From: Heliopora coerulea
Lineage: Eukaryota > Cnidaria > Anthozoa > Scleralcyonacea > Helioporidae
Reading direction: 5' to 3'
DNA length: 64,000 nucleotides
NCBI GenBank assembly: GCA_030142905.1
Contig: JASJOG010000206.1
Coordinates: 310,001 to 374,000, forward strand
The stretch's first letter is position 1. Every line of letters starts with the position of its first letter. The translations under genes were made by a program, and so were the position numbers. Positions 24,536 through 34,015 of this stretch are shown here, piece by piece. Under the pieces are notes generated by a model. It was not told where the DNA came from and did not search any database. It worked only from the letters and a program-made list of their open reading frames with translations.

Positions 24536-24915
24536 TGTAAACATTGGATCGTTTGGGCTGAGTTAATCTTCCAGCTGAACAATCCGTTCCTTCTTTTTAT
24601 AAGGATTTTTACTCTGACTGTTCGTTATATGGAGATAATTTTAATTACATATTTTCAGTTTGACCGAACAAATGTGTCCGTTGTCCGTTGTTTGGAGGTG
24701 TCCGTTGTATAGAGGTTTTCATTATAAGGATTGAAAGTAAATAAAATCGGGATCTGGACTTACAGTCCGTTGTTTAGAGGTGTCCGCTGTATAGAGTGTC
24801 CGTTAGTAGAGGTTCCACTGTACATATTTTCAGTTTGACCGAACAAATGTGTCCGTTGTCCGTTGTTTGGAGGTGTCCGTTGTATAGAGTGTCCGTTAGT
24901 AGAGGTTCAACTGTA

Positions 24916-26200
24916 CTAGGTTTATATCAAAACTTTGATTTCTTGCTCTGATGAAGTCCTGAGTGTCCAGGATGAAAACTCAACAAAACTTAACCACAAC
25001 CAACGTGACGTTACTGTACGGTATAGTTTTGCGCAAATCACGCGCAACTCAACCCACTCGATCGCATGTGTCAGGAGGCTAAACATTGCAGCAAAAATCA
25101 CCTGTGTAAACAGCCCTATATGGATAACCTGGCGATTAAAAAACCATTTTGGCGCTAAAACTGGAGACTAGAAATTTTCTTCGATTGACGCTACCAATGT
25201 TCAGTCATTGTGTGAACAATTTCTGAATTCCTTGCATTTTTCACGGTCCATTATTCGGCAAGGTTTCGACAGTTCAAACTATTTCCTTTGTGATCTTTTT
25301 TGCCTTTGTTTACGTCTTCAATGAATTTGAAAATCTATAAATAGGGTGGCTTTTTCATACTGTATAAATAATTTTCCTTTTTTAAACAAGTTTAAGCCAC
25401 TAGATTGTTATAAAAACAGATTATAACATAGACTACAAATTACAGGCTAACACGGATGAAATATGGGTAAAAGCTACGGATAAAAACAGTTGCTTCTGGC
25501 TAATCTGACTAGAAAACCTAAAATGGACGTCAATATATTGTTTAAATACCGAGGGCAAGTGCCATTATCTACTTTAAGTATAATTATACAGGTGACTATC
25601 GAAAATCCCGTGTGGTGATTGGCCAAAAAATCACTTCATGATTCCCGATATAAACCTATACAAATGAACATGACAGTGAAGCCACACTACCAAAATGGTG
25701 GCTACCTTTGTAGATATTAACGAGGGGTTTTTTAAACAGTTCCTCCATTACTCTCTTTCAAATAATCACCTGTGTAATTACACTAAAACAATTACTCGCC
25801 TCAGGCTCAGTGAATATAGTTAAATAATCCTCTTGACTTCGTCCCGGCGATTATTCAACAACATGCAATGAACCAGAGGCGAAGAACTCTTAAATATCGC
25901 CGTTGCTAAAGTGTAGCGTAAGCACTGGGTAGAAACTCACATAATGATATATTATACATAAAAGATAATATCCCGATGAAAATAATCTATCTGTAAGTGT
26001 TTACTCATTTATTCTAGTTTCTTAATCTATCTTACACCTTAGTAATAGCAGCATGTATGCAGAGCTTCAGATAACGAATTCTAGAAACGATATTACCGAT
26101 ACAACATGATTTTAGTTTAAATATATTTAGATAATGCAATGAAACTTTCTATTCGCTGCGCTTTTGTTTCACTTTCAAAGAACTCACCGGAGACTATATT
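24916..26200. other. Upstream region of the copy B secreted-repeat gene
   Basis: Matches 7,480-8,757. No coding region recognised. It may contain the promoter and an untranslated first exon for the gene whose coding exon begins after the acceptor-like TTGTTACAG at 26,207-26,215. Confidence 0.4.
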
Positions 26201-26221
26201 TTGATCTTGTTACAGGGAAAA

Positions 26222-26282
26222 ATGAAAAATCTTTATACTATTGTTCTGGTTTCGATGTTTCTATTACTGTCGATCGATGGTG
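26222..26282 (+). other. Signal peptide coding segment
   Basis: A hydrophobic stretch of about 13 residues after a Lys at position 2, with a small-residue cleavage region DGAIG near residue 20. It is conserved in copy A (one Leu/Ile and one Gly/Glu change). Confidence 0.7.
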
Positions 26283-26848
26283 CTATAGGAAAATATGTAA
26301 GAACAGGCAATGAAAAAGTTCGACGCATGAGACTGAATAGCGAAGGATCACATGAATTGAACGACGAAGAACCAGAACGTGGGTTGAATCACGTAGAACA
26401 GCAACGGCGAATTGATGAGAAGGAACCACAACAAGGATTCCATGATGAAGAACTACATCAGAGTTTGAATTTCCAAAGACTAATACCACCACCACCACCA
26501 GGGTTGAATGATGAAGAACAGCAGCAGAAATTGCATTTTGAAAGAGTACCACCACCATCAGGGTTGAATGATGAAGAACAGCAGCAGAAATTGCATTTTG
26601 AAAGAGTACCACCACCACCACCATCAGGGTTGAATGACGAAGAACAGCAGCAGAAATTGCATTTTGAAAGAGTACCACCACCACCACCATCAGGGTTGAA
26701 TGACGAAGAACAGCAGCAGAAATTGCATTTTGAAAGAGTACCACCACCACCACCACCAGGGTTGAATGATGAAGAACAGCAGCAGAAATTGCATTTTGAA
26801 AGAGCACCACCAGGAATGGATTTAAAAGGACCACCAGCAGGAAAATAA
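26222..26848 (+). CDS. Secreted, cysteine-free protein with five 20-22-residue Pro/Gln repeats
   Basis: 208 aa from the ATG at 26,222. This start is chosen because it follows a 3' splice-site-like TTGTTACAG and directly begins a signal peptide (MKNLYTIVLVSMFLLLSIDG). A charged region with KVRR and degenerate repeats (HELNDEEPER, GFHDEELHQSL) follows. Then come five almost identical units, GLNDEEQQQKLHFERV plus a 3-6 residue proline run, and a tail ending KGPPAGK. There is no cysteine in the mature part and no membrane segment, so it is secreted and probably disordered. AATAAA overlaps the stop region. I do not recognise the family; matrix, mucus or peptide-precursor roles are only possibilities. 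Paralogue in copy A at 8,780. Confidence 0.75.
   Translation: MKNLYTIVLVSMFLLLSIDGAIGKYVRTGNEKVRRMRLNSEGSHELNDEEPERGLNHVEQQRRIDEKEPQQGFHDEELHQSLNFQRLIPPPPPGLNDEEQQQKLHFERVPPPSGLNDEEQQQKLHFERVPPPPPSGLNDEEQQQKLHFERVPPPPPSGLNDEEQQQKLHFERVPPPPPPGLNDEEQQQKLHFERAPPGMDLKGPPAGK
26500..26815 (+). repeat. Coding tandem repeat array (60-66 bp units)
   Basis: Five units, each encoding GLNDEEQQQKLHFERV/A plus prolines. Units differ mainly in the number of CCA (Pro) codons and in one GAT/GAC choice, so recent unequal exchange or slippage is likely. Copy A has lost the array. Confidence 0.9.
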
Positions 26849-26849
26849 A

Positions 26850-27547
26850 TGAAAAACAAACAAGTGTAACAGATAGGATTCAATTATGAACAGTCAGACA
26901 GGTGACTGAACGATGATTGACAAAGCAACTAAAATGGACACAGAATTTCGTGCGTAGTTTTCCTAGTGATTTTGATTTTAGAATTTCTAGAGGGTGAATA
27001 GTTTTCCTCCCATCAACACTTGGCTTCTTTCTAACTGTAAGAATATGAGATTACTGGACTCCAGAATAAGTTATAGACATACGTAATATTTGCGATCATT
27101 AAAATGCAAATTTTTTTAGTTTCATGTTGGATCTTGACTGAATATTCAAACTGTGTTATTTCCTAAGTGTGGAGAACACCATATCTTAAACGCCACCACT
27201 TTGCAATTGTTGTCAGGAATGAACGAATCAAATGCTCATTCATCAATGTACGGTTTTCTCGCAATCCTGATCAGTAAGACTTCTAACCGACCTTTCAACA
27301 GCCTGCACGACTAACATCCTCGGGATGACAGTCGATAATTAACAGCCCCGTTCGTAGTCGTCACTTCGTTATGCGCATTCATTGCCATTTCTGTCCACGC
27401 CCTCGTATAGGCTGGTTTCAAATGTGCGTCCGGCAGCCTTGGCATTGGATGGTCTTTGTTGGTTTTCCGTATATATCATAAAACAGTAGTACGCAATAAA
27501 CCAAAAAGATCTTTATTCTCCTGTCATATACTTCCTGTACTCATAAC
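26850..27547. other. 3' flank of the secreted-repeat gene, copy B
   Basis: Matches 9,100-9,823. No coding sequence seen. Confidence 0.4.
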
Positions 27548-27768
27548 TTGAATTATAGATGAACGTTCGTCAAGCTCTATCCTCAGAAAAACGATTTCTG
27601 AGCCGTAGACGGGGATTGAACCCGCAACCTTCTGATCACCGGTGATACGCTCTCACCATTAAGAAATCTCACCGGTCATCAGACGGTTGCGGGTCCGATC
27701 CCCGTCCGGTGCTCACAAATCGTTTTCCTGAGGAAAGAGCTTGACGAACGTTCATCTATCATTCAAGA
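27548..27768. repeat. Inverted pair of tRNA-like SINE heads (palindrome), copy B
   Basis: Same hairpin as 9,824-10,044, with a few substitutions, including one in the right B-box (GGTCCGATCCCC). Confidence 0.75.
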
Positions 27769-29460
27769 TATGTCCGAGTTCTTACATTTCCAAACTATGT
27801 ACTCATAACATAGGAAAGACGGGAGGACAAAAGATACGTTTAATAGTTTCAAGGATTTTTGGTGTTTCGAATATCCGAATAATTTAAATTTCATGTGGTA
27901 GCTTTCTCTTTCAGTCAGCTTACCGAAAGACGATGCAATTTTTCGAAACCTACGGTCGACGAAAATCAATTCAACTCTTTTCCATCTGTATCCGACTTTT
28001 TGACTTTACTCGGGCTAAGGCCAGACAATTTTACTCATCAACGGGAGACTTTTCGACGCACAAAGAGTTAAATTTTTATGAAAAAGGTTTACAGGAAAAT
28101 GTAATTTGAGAAACTTTAGCAAAATCGAAATGAACGATTTGGTTTAAGTGATATGCTGGTGGAATCATAACGACTGTAGGTTTTTGCTCACTCAACATTT
28201 CACCATTTTTGGTGTCAGTTCACATCACGTTTTCACTCCGACCAAGTGTCTTCGCTCGAAACTTCAGTATCTCAAGTTTCAGCAGTTTCCTCATCCTTTT
28301 GGTTAGTTACACCACGCCTTATATTTTGCGTTTTTTTCCCATTACTCGCTACCTTGACAAAACCGTCAGTAGAGAATGAGCGACATCCACTTTTCAATCT
28401 GTCCCTGCCAATTTTTTCACTCACACAATGCCCATGCTTAGTGTGCCGATAGTTGTAGCGAAACCTTTGAGTCTTAACTTTTTACCCAAATATAGGGTCA
28501 CATGAAACATATCCATTTAACAGTTAAGACTCCATTAAAATGAATCTGAAGCATGTATTTGGTCAAAGTCGAGAAATGACTGGAGAAGCGAGGGCCGGAT
28601 AATTGAGGTCACACAAATAGCCTGTTTCCCATATACATCTACTGCATACAACTACCAGAATGCCCGTCGAAACCTTGGTTGTAATCTGAATCAGAGCAAT
28701 TGTTTCTCCATTTGCTTTGGGAATGTAATGTTTGCATGAAAATGAAAAAACCGCAAAGTATTCTGCTAGTTGTATTCAGCTAACGTAGTAAGGGAGACCG
28801 GCTATTAGACTGTTCGCTAATTATGAAAAAGAAAAATGAAACTTTCAAGACTGATCTACTAGGAATAAAGATAACTTAGCGGCCGATGTGGTTGTTTCCT
28901 AAGTACGTTGAGTGCCATAACTCTATAAAATAAATTCAAGAGGAAAAGGTCAAGTCGCGTTTAAAAACAAGTTCTTACCATCGAACAAATCCTAAAATCA
29001 ACTTTCCAGAGTTAAGATATTGTAAAAAAAAGTTCTTACTTTATAAGAAATGATGAACTTGGATTAAAAATTATACTTTCCTAACTTAAGCACCACGATT
29101 GCTCGAAAATGAATTCAAGCTCCTGGCTTTGCTAAATTATGCGACATTATTTACAGTGTCAATATCTTTATACTACTCTCATCGTCACAGTCAACTTCAT
29201 TCAAGCTTGTGTTCCATGCTCGAAGGGGAACTTAGATGTGACTTAGAATGTAACTTTATGCACAATGTAAATATCTTTAAATACTACCACTTATTGTTAT
29301 TACGCCTAACTATTTTTGAACGCCCTGTTTTCGGGTTGACGTCACAATGACGTCACAGGTCCGTCGTTAAAAAACAAATTCAGAAACCTGACAATGTCAA
29401 GGAATGTACCATAAGGTACAGTGTAAGCATGTTTAAACAACGTGACGATCTTTGCTATCA
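27769..29460. other. Downstream of POT1 (minus strand), no exon recognised
   Basis: If the POT1 transcript continues past 29,461, the C-terminal exons should lie here or further left on the minus strand. I see no frame resembling the third OB fold or the TPP1-binding domain. One TTTTACTC-type dispersed repeat is at about 27,985-28,075. Confidence 0.35.
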
Positions 29461-31233
29461 TCAATCACCTTCGAACTCATGTTTTTCACCCAGCTTCGAG
29501 CTTGGATTGATAAAAGTTACGCCATTAAGCTCGGGTCCATCATTGCTCAAAAACAAGTTCAAGTGCCCGGAGCTGTCACGCTCAGCCCACGCACTGTGCA
29601 GCAAAACTACCTGGCCAGTGGTCAGCTGTAGTTCATTCAATGCTTTGGCATGCTTGCTACCGAGGTACACACGGACAAGCTTTTCCTTAGGAAGATCATC
29701 AGTGACGTCCCAAAGTATGTAATCACCTTCAGTCTCCTCACTACCATGAAGCTCGGGAATTCCGCCACCTTCCATCGGCTCACCGGTCTCGAGCAGAGGA
29801 GTAGTTGCGTCGTATATTGTCAGAAACATCGGGTGGTCTGGCTTTTGGGTTTCGGCAGCAAGAACCACCTTCCCTACGGTATCACAGTAACTATTGGCAG
29901 ATATCTCCGACAGCGTGACCACGACAGTCGGGCAAATGACGTCCTTGTTGAGACGAAGCCACGTGCGAAGCTGCCATGCAGCTCTAACAGTGTCCATGGT
30001 CAACGTAGGATTATCTGCTTGGTACCTAGCGGTGTCCAGATTGATGGGCTCTTCGCTTAACCCCGGAAACACCATGCAAGAGGTGGCTTTGTTAGAAATT
30101 AACTGGATGTCTCCGAGATACTGGCCAGCTTTTATGCGGTGGAACCTGACAATGTCCCCGACGCAGTAAATTTCGGGGAATTTCCATATGTCTGGACGGA
30201 AAAAGAGAACTTCTCTGGTCGAGCCGTAAAACGTCGGATCCATGATGTACACCTTCATCACGAAGTCCGAGCCTTTGCATGGGGACACTGGAGTAAAATG
30301 GGTGACCACTCCTATGACATTCTCCAGTTTATTAGTAGGTGTAAGTTGTGACAAAGACTTGAAGTCACGGGGGGGTTTGTACTGGTGCGGCAGTGTTTTA
30401 AAATTTGCATAGGATGCTTTCTGGTCGGTTTGAACTTTTCTCTGTGGCCTTTTAATCGACAAGTCCTTGGCTTGTTCATCAGCACTTGCGGACGTCTCGT
30501 GACTCTTTGTCACAATCTCGTCCCCTAAGTCCTTATCGTATGTCTCAGTGACCGTGCTTGCATTCTGCAGGCCACTGGATCGATCAGTCCCATGTCCATT
30601 CTTCTCTGGGTTGACTGCCTGTTCATGCCGACTGCTAGGTTTCCCATTGTCTAGAGATTTTCTCTTGTCTTCGGTGACCTCGAGTCGTTTATTTCTCTCA
30701 CGATCTTTACGGGTTTTCTGTCTTATTTGGTCCTCGAACTTCCCATCCTTCTCAGTTTTCCAACTTTGATCACTTTCCTCACAATTCGAATTAGTTTTCT
30801 GTCCATTGGGACATTCACTATCCTCACCACCCTTATTATCTTCGCGTTCCACATCATCCGCGCGTTCATCCTCCACCTCGAGTACCTCCTTGTCTACACC
30901 TTTCTCGTTACTTTCACCTGCATTGTTTCCCACAGTTTCTCCGATTTCCTTAAGTTCTTCGTGATCCTCTCCATTCTTGGTATCCTCATTTACTCCATTT
31001 TCCACTCTTCGCTCGGCATCCTCGCGCTCCTCGGTATCCCTCTGTTCCGTACTACCGTTCCTTATGTGGACATTTTCCTTCTTCTTTCGTTTTTTCTTGT
31101 TCCCGCTATTCTTACGATATTTTTTTCTGGGTTTCTCACACTCCGTACAAGAATCAGTCCAAAACGAGCACGCAGGCTCATCTAAAGCCCGTGCGTTGGA
31201 TGAAACACTTTCGTTGTCCAGCAACTCATCCAT
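29461..31233 (-). CDS. POT1: POT1-like telomere single-strand DNA-binding protein (two OB folds, long charged N-terminus)
   Basis: 590 aa from the ATG at 31,233. Residues 1-285 are charged and low-complexity: a Lys-rich block (KKYRKNSGNKKKRKKKE), then Glu/Asp-rich. About 291-420 resembles POT1 OB1, with NVIGVVTHFTPVSPCKGSDF and the hallmark VGDIVRFHRIKA. About 430-575 resembles OB2 (KVVLAAETQ, VRVYLGSKHA, QVVLLHSAW). POT1 binds G-rich single-strand telomeric DNA within shelterin. A splice-acceptor-like TTTTTTGCCATGCAG lies just 5' of the start, so an upstream exon is possible. The frame stops at TGA after HEFEGD, but GAAG|GTGATT could be a donor to C-terminal exons, which I did not find. No intron falls within the two OB folds. 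Confidence 0.75.
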   Translation of the reverse strand: MDELLDNESVSSNARALDEPACSFWTDSCTECEKPRKKYRKNSGNKKKRKKKENVHIRNGSTEQRDTEEREDAERRVENGVNEDTKNGEDHEELKEIGETVGNNAGESNEKGVDKEVLEVEDERADDVEREDNKGGEDSECPNGQKTNSNCEESDQSWKTEKDGKFEDQIRQKTRKDRERNKRLEVTEDKRKSLDNGKPSSRHEQAVNPEKNGHGTDRSSGLQNASTVTETYDKDLGDEIVTKSHETSASADEQAKDLSIKRPQRKVQTDQKASYANFKTLPHQYKPPRDFKSLSQLTPTNKLENVIGVVTHFTPVSPCKGSDFVMKVYIMDPTFYGSTREVLFFRPDIWKFPEIYCVGDIVRFHRIKAGQYLGDIQLISNKATSCMVFPGLSEEPINLDTARYQADNPTLTMDTVRAAWQLRTWLRLNKDVICPTVVVTLSEISANSYCDTVGKVVLAAETQKPDHPMFLTIYDATTPLLETGEPMEGGGIPELHGSEETEGDYILWDVTDDLPKEKLVRVYLGSKHAKALNELQLTTGQVVLLHSAWAERDSSGHLNLFLSNDGPELNGVTFINPSSKLGEKHEFEGD

Positions 31234-31540
31234 CACTGCATGGCAAAAAACAGGGATATTAAAAAATAAAAATAATTATATTCTATGAACAAACTATAAA
31301 AACAAGGCACGTAACACTGATTTTTCGAGAGAAAACTCATCAATCTCAAAGCGGGTTAATTAAAGCAAATCGTTGAGCAAAGTAACACACATGTTGTGTT
31401 GTCTCGCACACATTGGAGTGTTATTTAGCACATCAAGGTGTGCTTGTAGAATTCCCACGCAAGCCGTGTGTTACCAAGACTGATCACTTTTTACGCCTTA
31501 TTGATGATGCAGAGCACATAGGCAAAGATTTTTCTTGTAG

Positions 31541-33099
31541 GAGGAGGACTGACCAACATTGGAAAGTTCTGTGTCGAATATCAACTACATCAAGGTGGCA
31601 AAGTCAAGATTTTCAAAACGGGCCACAACGATAAAATGAGCAAGGGAGGTGTTTACAGGTATGCCTCTCACGAAATTTTGAAATTGTAGCTCATAACACT
31701 GCCACTTCGTAGCTTAAATATTTCACAACATTTTCCAATCTGTGCAGAATTCCACATTTATATTTGTAATCCTAATCACGATGCTGCAGCGAAAAATATT
31801 TGGAGTTAGGTCAAGTTAGGAACGTCGTAAAAATGTTAATGTAACACTTTCAAACGTAAAAATGTTAATGTAACACTTTCAAACGTAAAAATGTTAATGT
31901 AACACTTTCAAACGTAAAAATGTTAATGTAACACTTTCAAACGTAAAAATGGGGGAAAAAGTTCCTTGTCGGTTCTGCCCGATCGGAAGAATACCAGGTT
32001 GGAGCGACTATGTACATCAGCAGACGGCAAATGACAATCACGTGATTAAGTAGCGTTAAGGGGGGGGACACCTCTGCCCTGTGCTTCCCCCTATGGCTGC
32101 GCCTCTGTATCTAGTGCAGTTTTTTTGACATTTTTGTCGCAATGGTGGGTTTATCCCCAGTCTCCCCTTCACTACGCCACTGTAGCAGCAGTGATAGTTG
32201 AAAACATTCGTTAAGACATGAGACAGCCCAGCCCAGTAGAGGCACTAAGGACTTCTGTATAACGTTTTTAAACTAAATATTCAATCACGTTTCCAAAGCG
32301 TTCGTTCCTTGTAAAAATACAGAAAATTTTTTCCCGTTACTTTTCACCCATGCAAGACCATTGATTTGTAACGGGCAAACTTTACGTTTTAATCTGCTAT
32401 TAATCTACAAAGCTGAGACTTAAACGGCGAGCGAAATTTGAAGTTCTGTTCCCCCTGACTTGACATGTCAAATTATTCTTCATGGGAACACATGAAAAGG
32501 TTAATGACTAGTGAATCCGGTATGACTTGGGCTTTTGGTTAATTATTAGTACTTATATTTTGTGTTGATATTGAATTATTATATCTTCTTACTTCCATAG
32601 ATATCATCCGATATCTTCCTGTAGCTATCGTTGCTTTTACCACCTTCGCAAAAAGAACAAAGGAAAAGGTAATTTTATCATGTTTCTGAGTAAGGTAATA
32701 CAATGTACAGTTTCAGTTATTGCTCAATAGTGCTGTTGAGTTTGGTTTTGATTTGGTGGTTAGCAGCCGTTGTCAGCCACTCCTCTGCTCCAAATATATC
32801 TCTGAAAATAACGCTATTGAGATATTTGGTGGGAGAAGTCTTGTAATAAATATTGACTAATCGCAAGTGGCGTCCGCGCTATGCCAAATGAACACAAGAC
32901 CTGACAGAACTACAAATTAACATCGATAGAGGTTTACACTTACGATGCAGCCGTCCATTACGCTTGCTCAAGCAGTCTTTTAGGTACACTTTGGCTTCCA
33001 TACTTCGACTTCACTGGCTTTTAATTTATAAAACAAGCAAATAAGTACAATCTTTTGGTGGTTTAGGTGTTCTAGATTCTACACCAACCAAATGTGCAG
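31541..33099 (+). CDS. Partial unrecognised gene: three candidate exons
   Basis: Candidate exons 31,541-31,658, 32,601-32,668 and 33,067-33,099 each sit between AG and GT with good acceptors (TTTTTCTTGTAG, TTCCATAG, GGTGGTTTAG). Phases join (2 then 1) to read GLTNIGKFCVEYQLHQGG..., KTGHNDKMSKGGVYRYHP, ISSCSYRCFYHLRKKNKGKG, VLDSTPTKCA. I do not recognise the protein; it is Cys/Tyr/Lys-rich. Start and end exons were not found. It diverges from POT1, whose 5' end is about 300 bp away. The third exon is the least certain. Confidence 0.4.
31826..31951. repeat. 29-bp tandem repeat, four full copies plus a partial
   Basis: The unit CGTAAAAATGTTAATGTAAC + ACTTTCAAA repeats without change at 31,826-31,941, then a partial unit. 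Identity between units implies recent expansion. It lies in the intron between the first two candidate exons of the plus-strand gene. Confidence 0.95.
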
Positions 33100-33118
33100 G
33101 TAGCAAGGCCTGCAATCT

Positions 33119-33840
33119 CCAAAATACACTTTACTCTACCATTTTACGTTGGCTAATGGCAGAAGATTTTACTCATGTAAAGTGATCTGCAGGCAGGAAA
33201 GGGTTAAATATTTTCTCATCAACACTTTCCCAGCTGAAAATTTACACTAGTATAATTTTACTCTGTCTTATGCCAGATAATTTTACTCATCAAAGGGAGA
33301 CCTCTGCAAGGGAAAGGTTTACTTCTATTCAAGACTTGGCCTCAAATGACTTGATTACAACACTGGTTTCATGCAAATCCAAAGTCAATCCATGCAGTGT
33401 TTACGTATTTACATTCATTTTCCCACAAAAATGAATTCTGTAAACCACTCTAAAACTCAGCAGTTATAAGTGCATCATCCCTGACCTTTCCCTCCAACAT
33501 TGCAAATGCCCCTCACAACATCATGATTTTCAGTGAAAAAATAACATGGTCAATCTCAATTATGAAAATCTGCATAGTTATGGTTAGGGAAACAGTGCAT
33601 TCATAAACAGAAGGCATTTAGAGATAAAACACATTAACCCATGTATACATTATAAGGGCAAGGATACATCTTGGTATTTTACTCTGACTAATGCCAAGCA
33701 ATTTTACTCATCACATGTATGAGCAATGAGTGTTAAAGGGTTAATTGAAGGGCAAGGTTTATCCCTACAATGAGTACAGTCATCTGGCATTAGCCTGAGT
33801 AAACTATTAAAGTGTGTCCTTGCCCCTTAATCGGTAAAAT
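33119..33840. repeat. Cluster of dispersed TTTTACTC / CCAGA repeats
   Basis: At least three copies (about 33,130-33,190, 33,250-33,330 and 33,676-33,840) of the element with the core TTTTACTCTGNCTAATGCCA followed by ATTTTACTCATCA. The last is folded back on itself (33,676-33,735 against 33,770-33,830). Confidence 0.7.
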
Positions 33841-33844
33841 TACC

Positions 33845-34015
33845 TTATAAGATGCAATAACTTTGGGTGAAGCAACTACCTGAAATATATGAAAAGAAAC
33901 TTTGATGTTTCAAGCAAAGGCCTTCGAAACATCGAAGTTTTTTTTTGTATGCTTCAGGTAGTTGCTTAACCCAAAGTTATTGCATCTTGTTATCCTTGAC
34001 TACCTACACTGGCAC
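33845..34015. repeat. Foldback element, relative of 24,356-24,535
   Basis: Arms starting GATGCAATAACTTTGGGTGAAGC and its complement flank a centre with CTTCGAAACATCGAAG. Similarity to the 24.4-kb copy extends beyond the hairpin (TAGTCGAGGATAACAGG-type flank), so a larger parent element exists. Confidence 0.8.

Larger units (their letters stand above)
21878..24913. mobile_element. Tigger (pogo-type) DNA transposon, decayed
   Basis: The left end is CAGTGGAACCTCCATATAAC; the right end is its inverted counterpart (...AGAGGTTCAACTG). TA target duplications lie at 21,876-21,877 and 24,914-24,915, and copy A shows the empty site. It contains a broken transposase (minus) and a divergent HIRAN-like ORF (plus). 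A foldback element is nested at about 24,356-24,535. The right terminus is duplicated: a first end at 24,820 and a second at 24,913, each preceded by the same CATATTTTCAGTTTGACCG block. Confidence 0.85.
12512..29640. repeat. Segmental duplication copy B (with four transposon insertions)
   Basis: Second, longer copy of the unit at 1-11,937. Extra length comes from mobile-element insertions: Penelope-like (about 16,300-18,255), LINE fragment (19,084-19,581), mariner-type (19,722-20,283) and Tigger (21,878-24,913). Similarity to copy A stops near 29,640 inside the POT1 reading frame. Copy B continues into the full POT1 gene, so B's right end is probably the ancestral arrangement and A the truncated duplicate. 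The exact left edge of B is uncertain by tens of bases. Confidence 0.88.

Noticed and set aside
26283..26883. Long minus-strand frames over the secreted-repeat gene
   Set aside because: Antisense shadows of the periodic coding array; no splice or start support. The plus frame has the signal peptide and stop conserved.
30548..31288. Plus-strand hydrophobic frames opposite POT1
   Set aside because: Antisense of the Glu/Lys-rich POT1 N-terminus, which mirrors into Phe/Leu/Ser-rich sequence.
31826..31951. Possible CRISPR-like array
   Set aside because: Direct 29-bp repeats with no spacers, in a eukaryotic intron.
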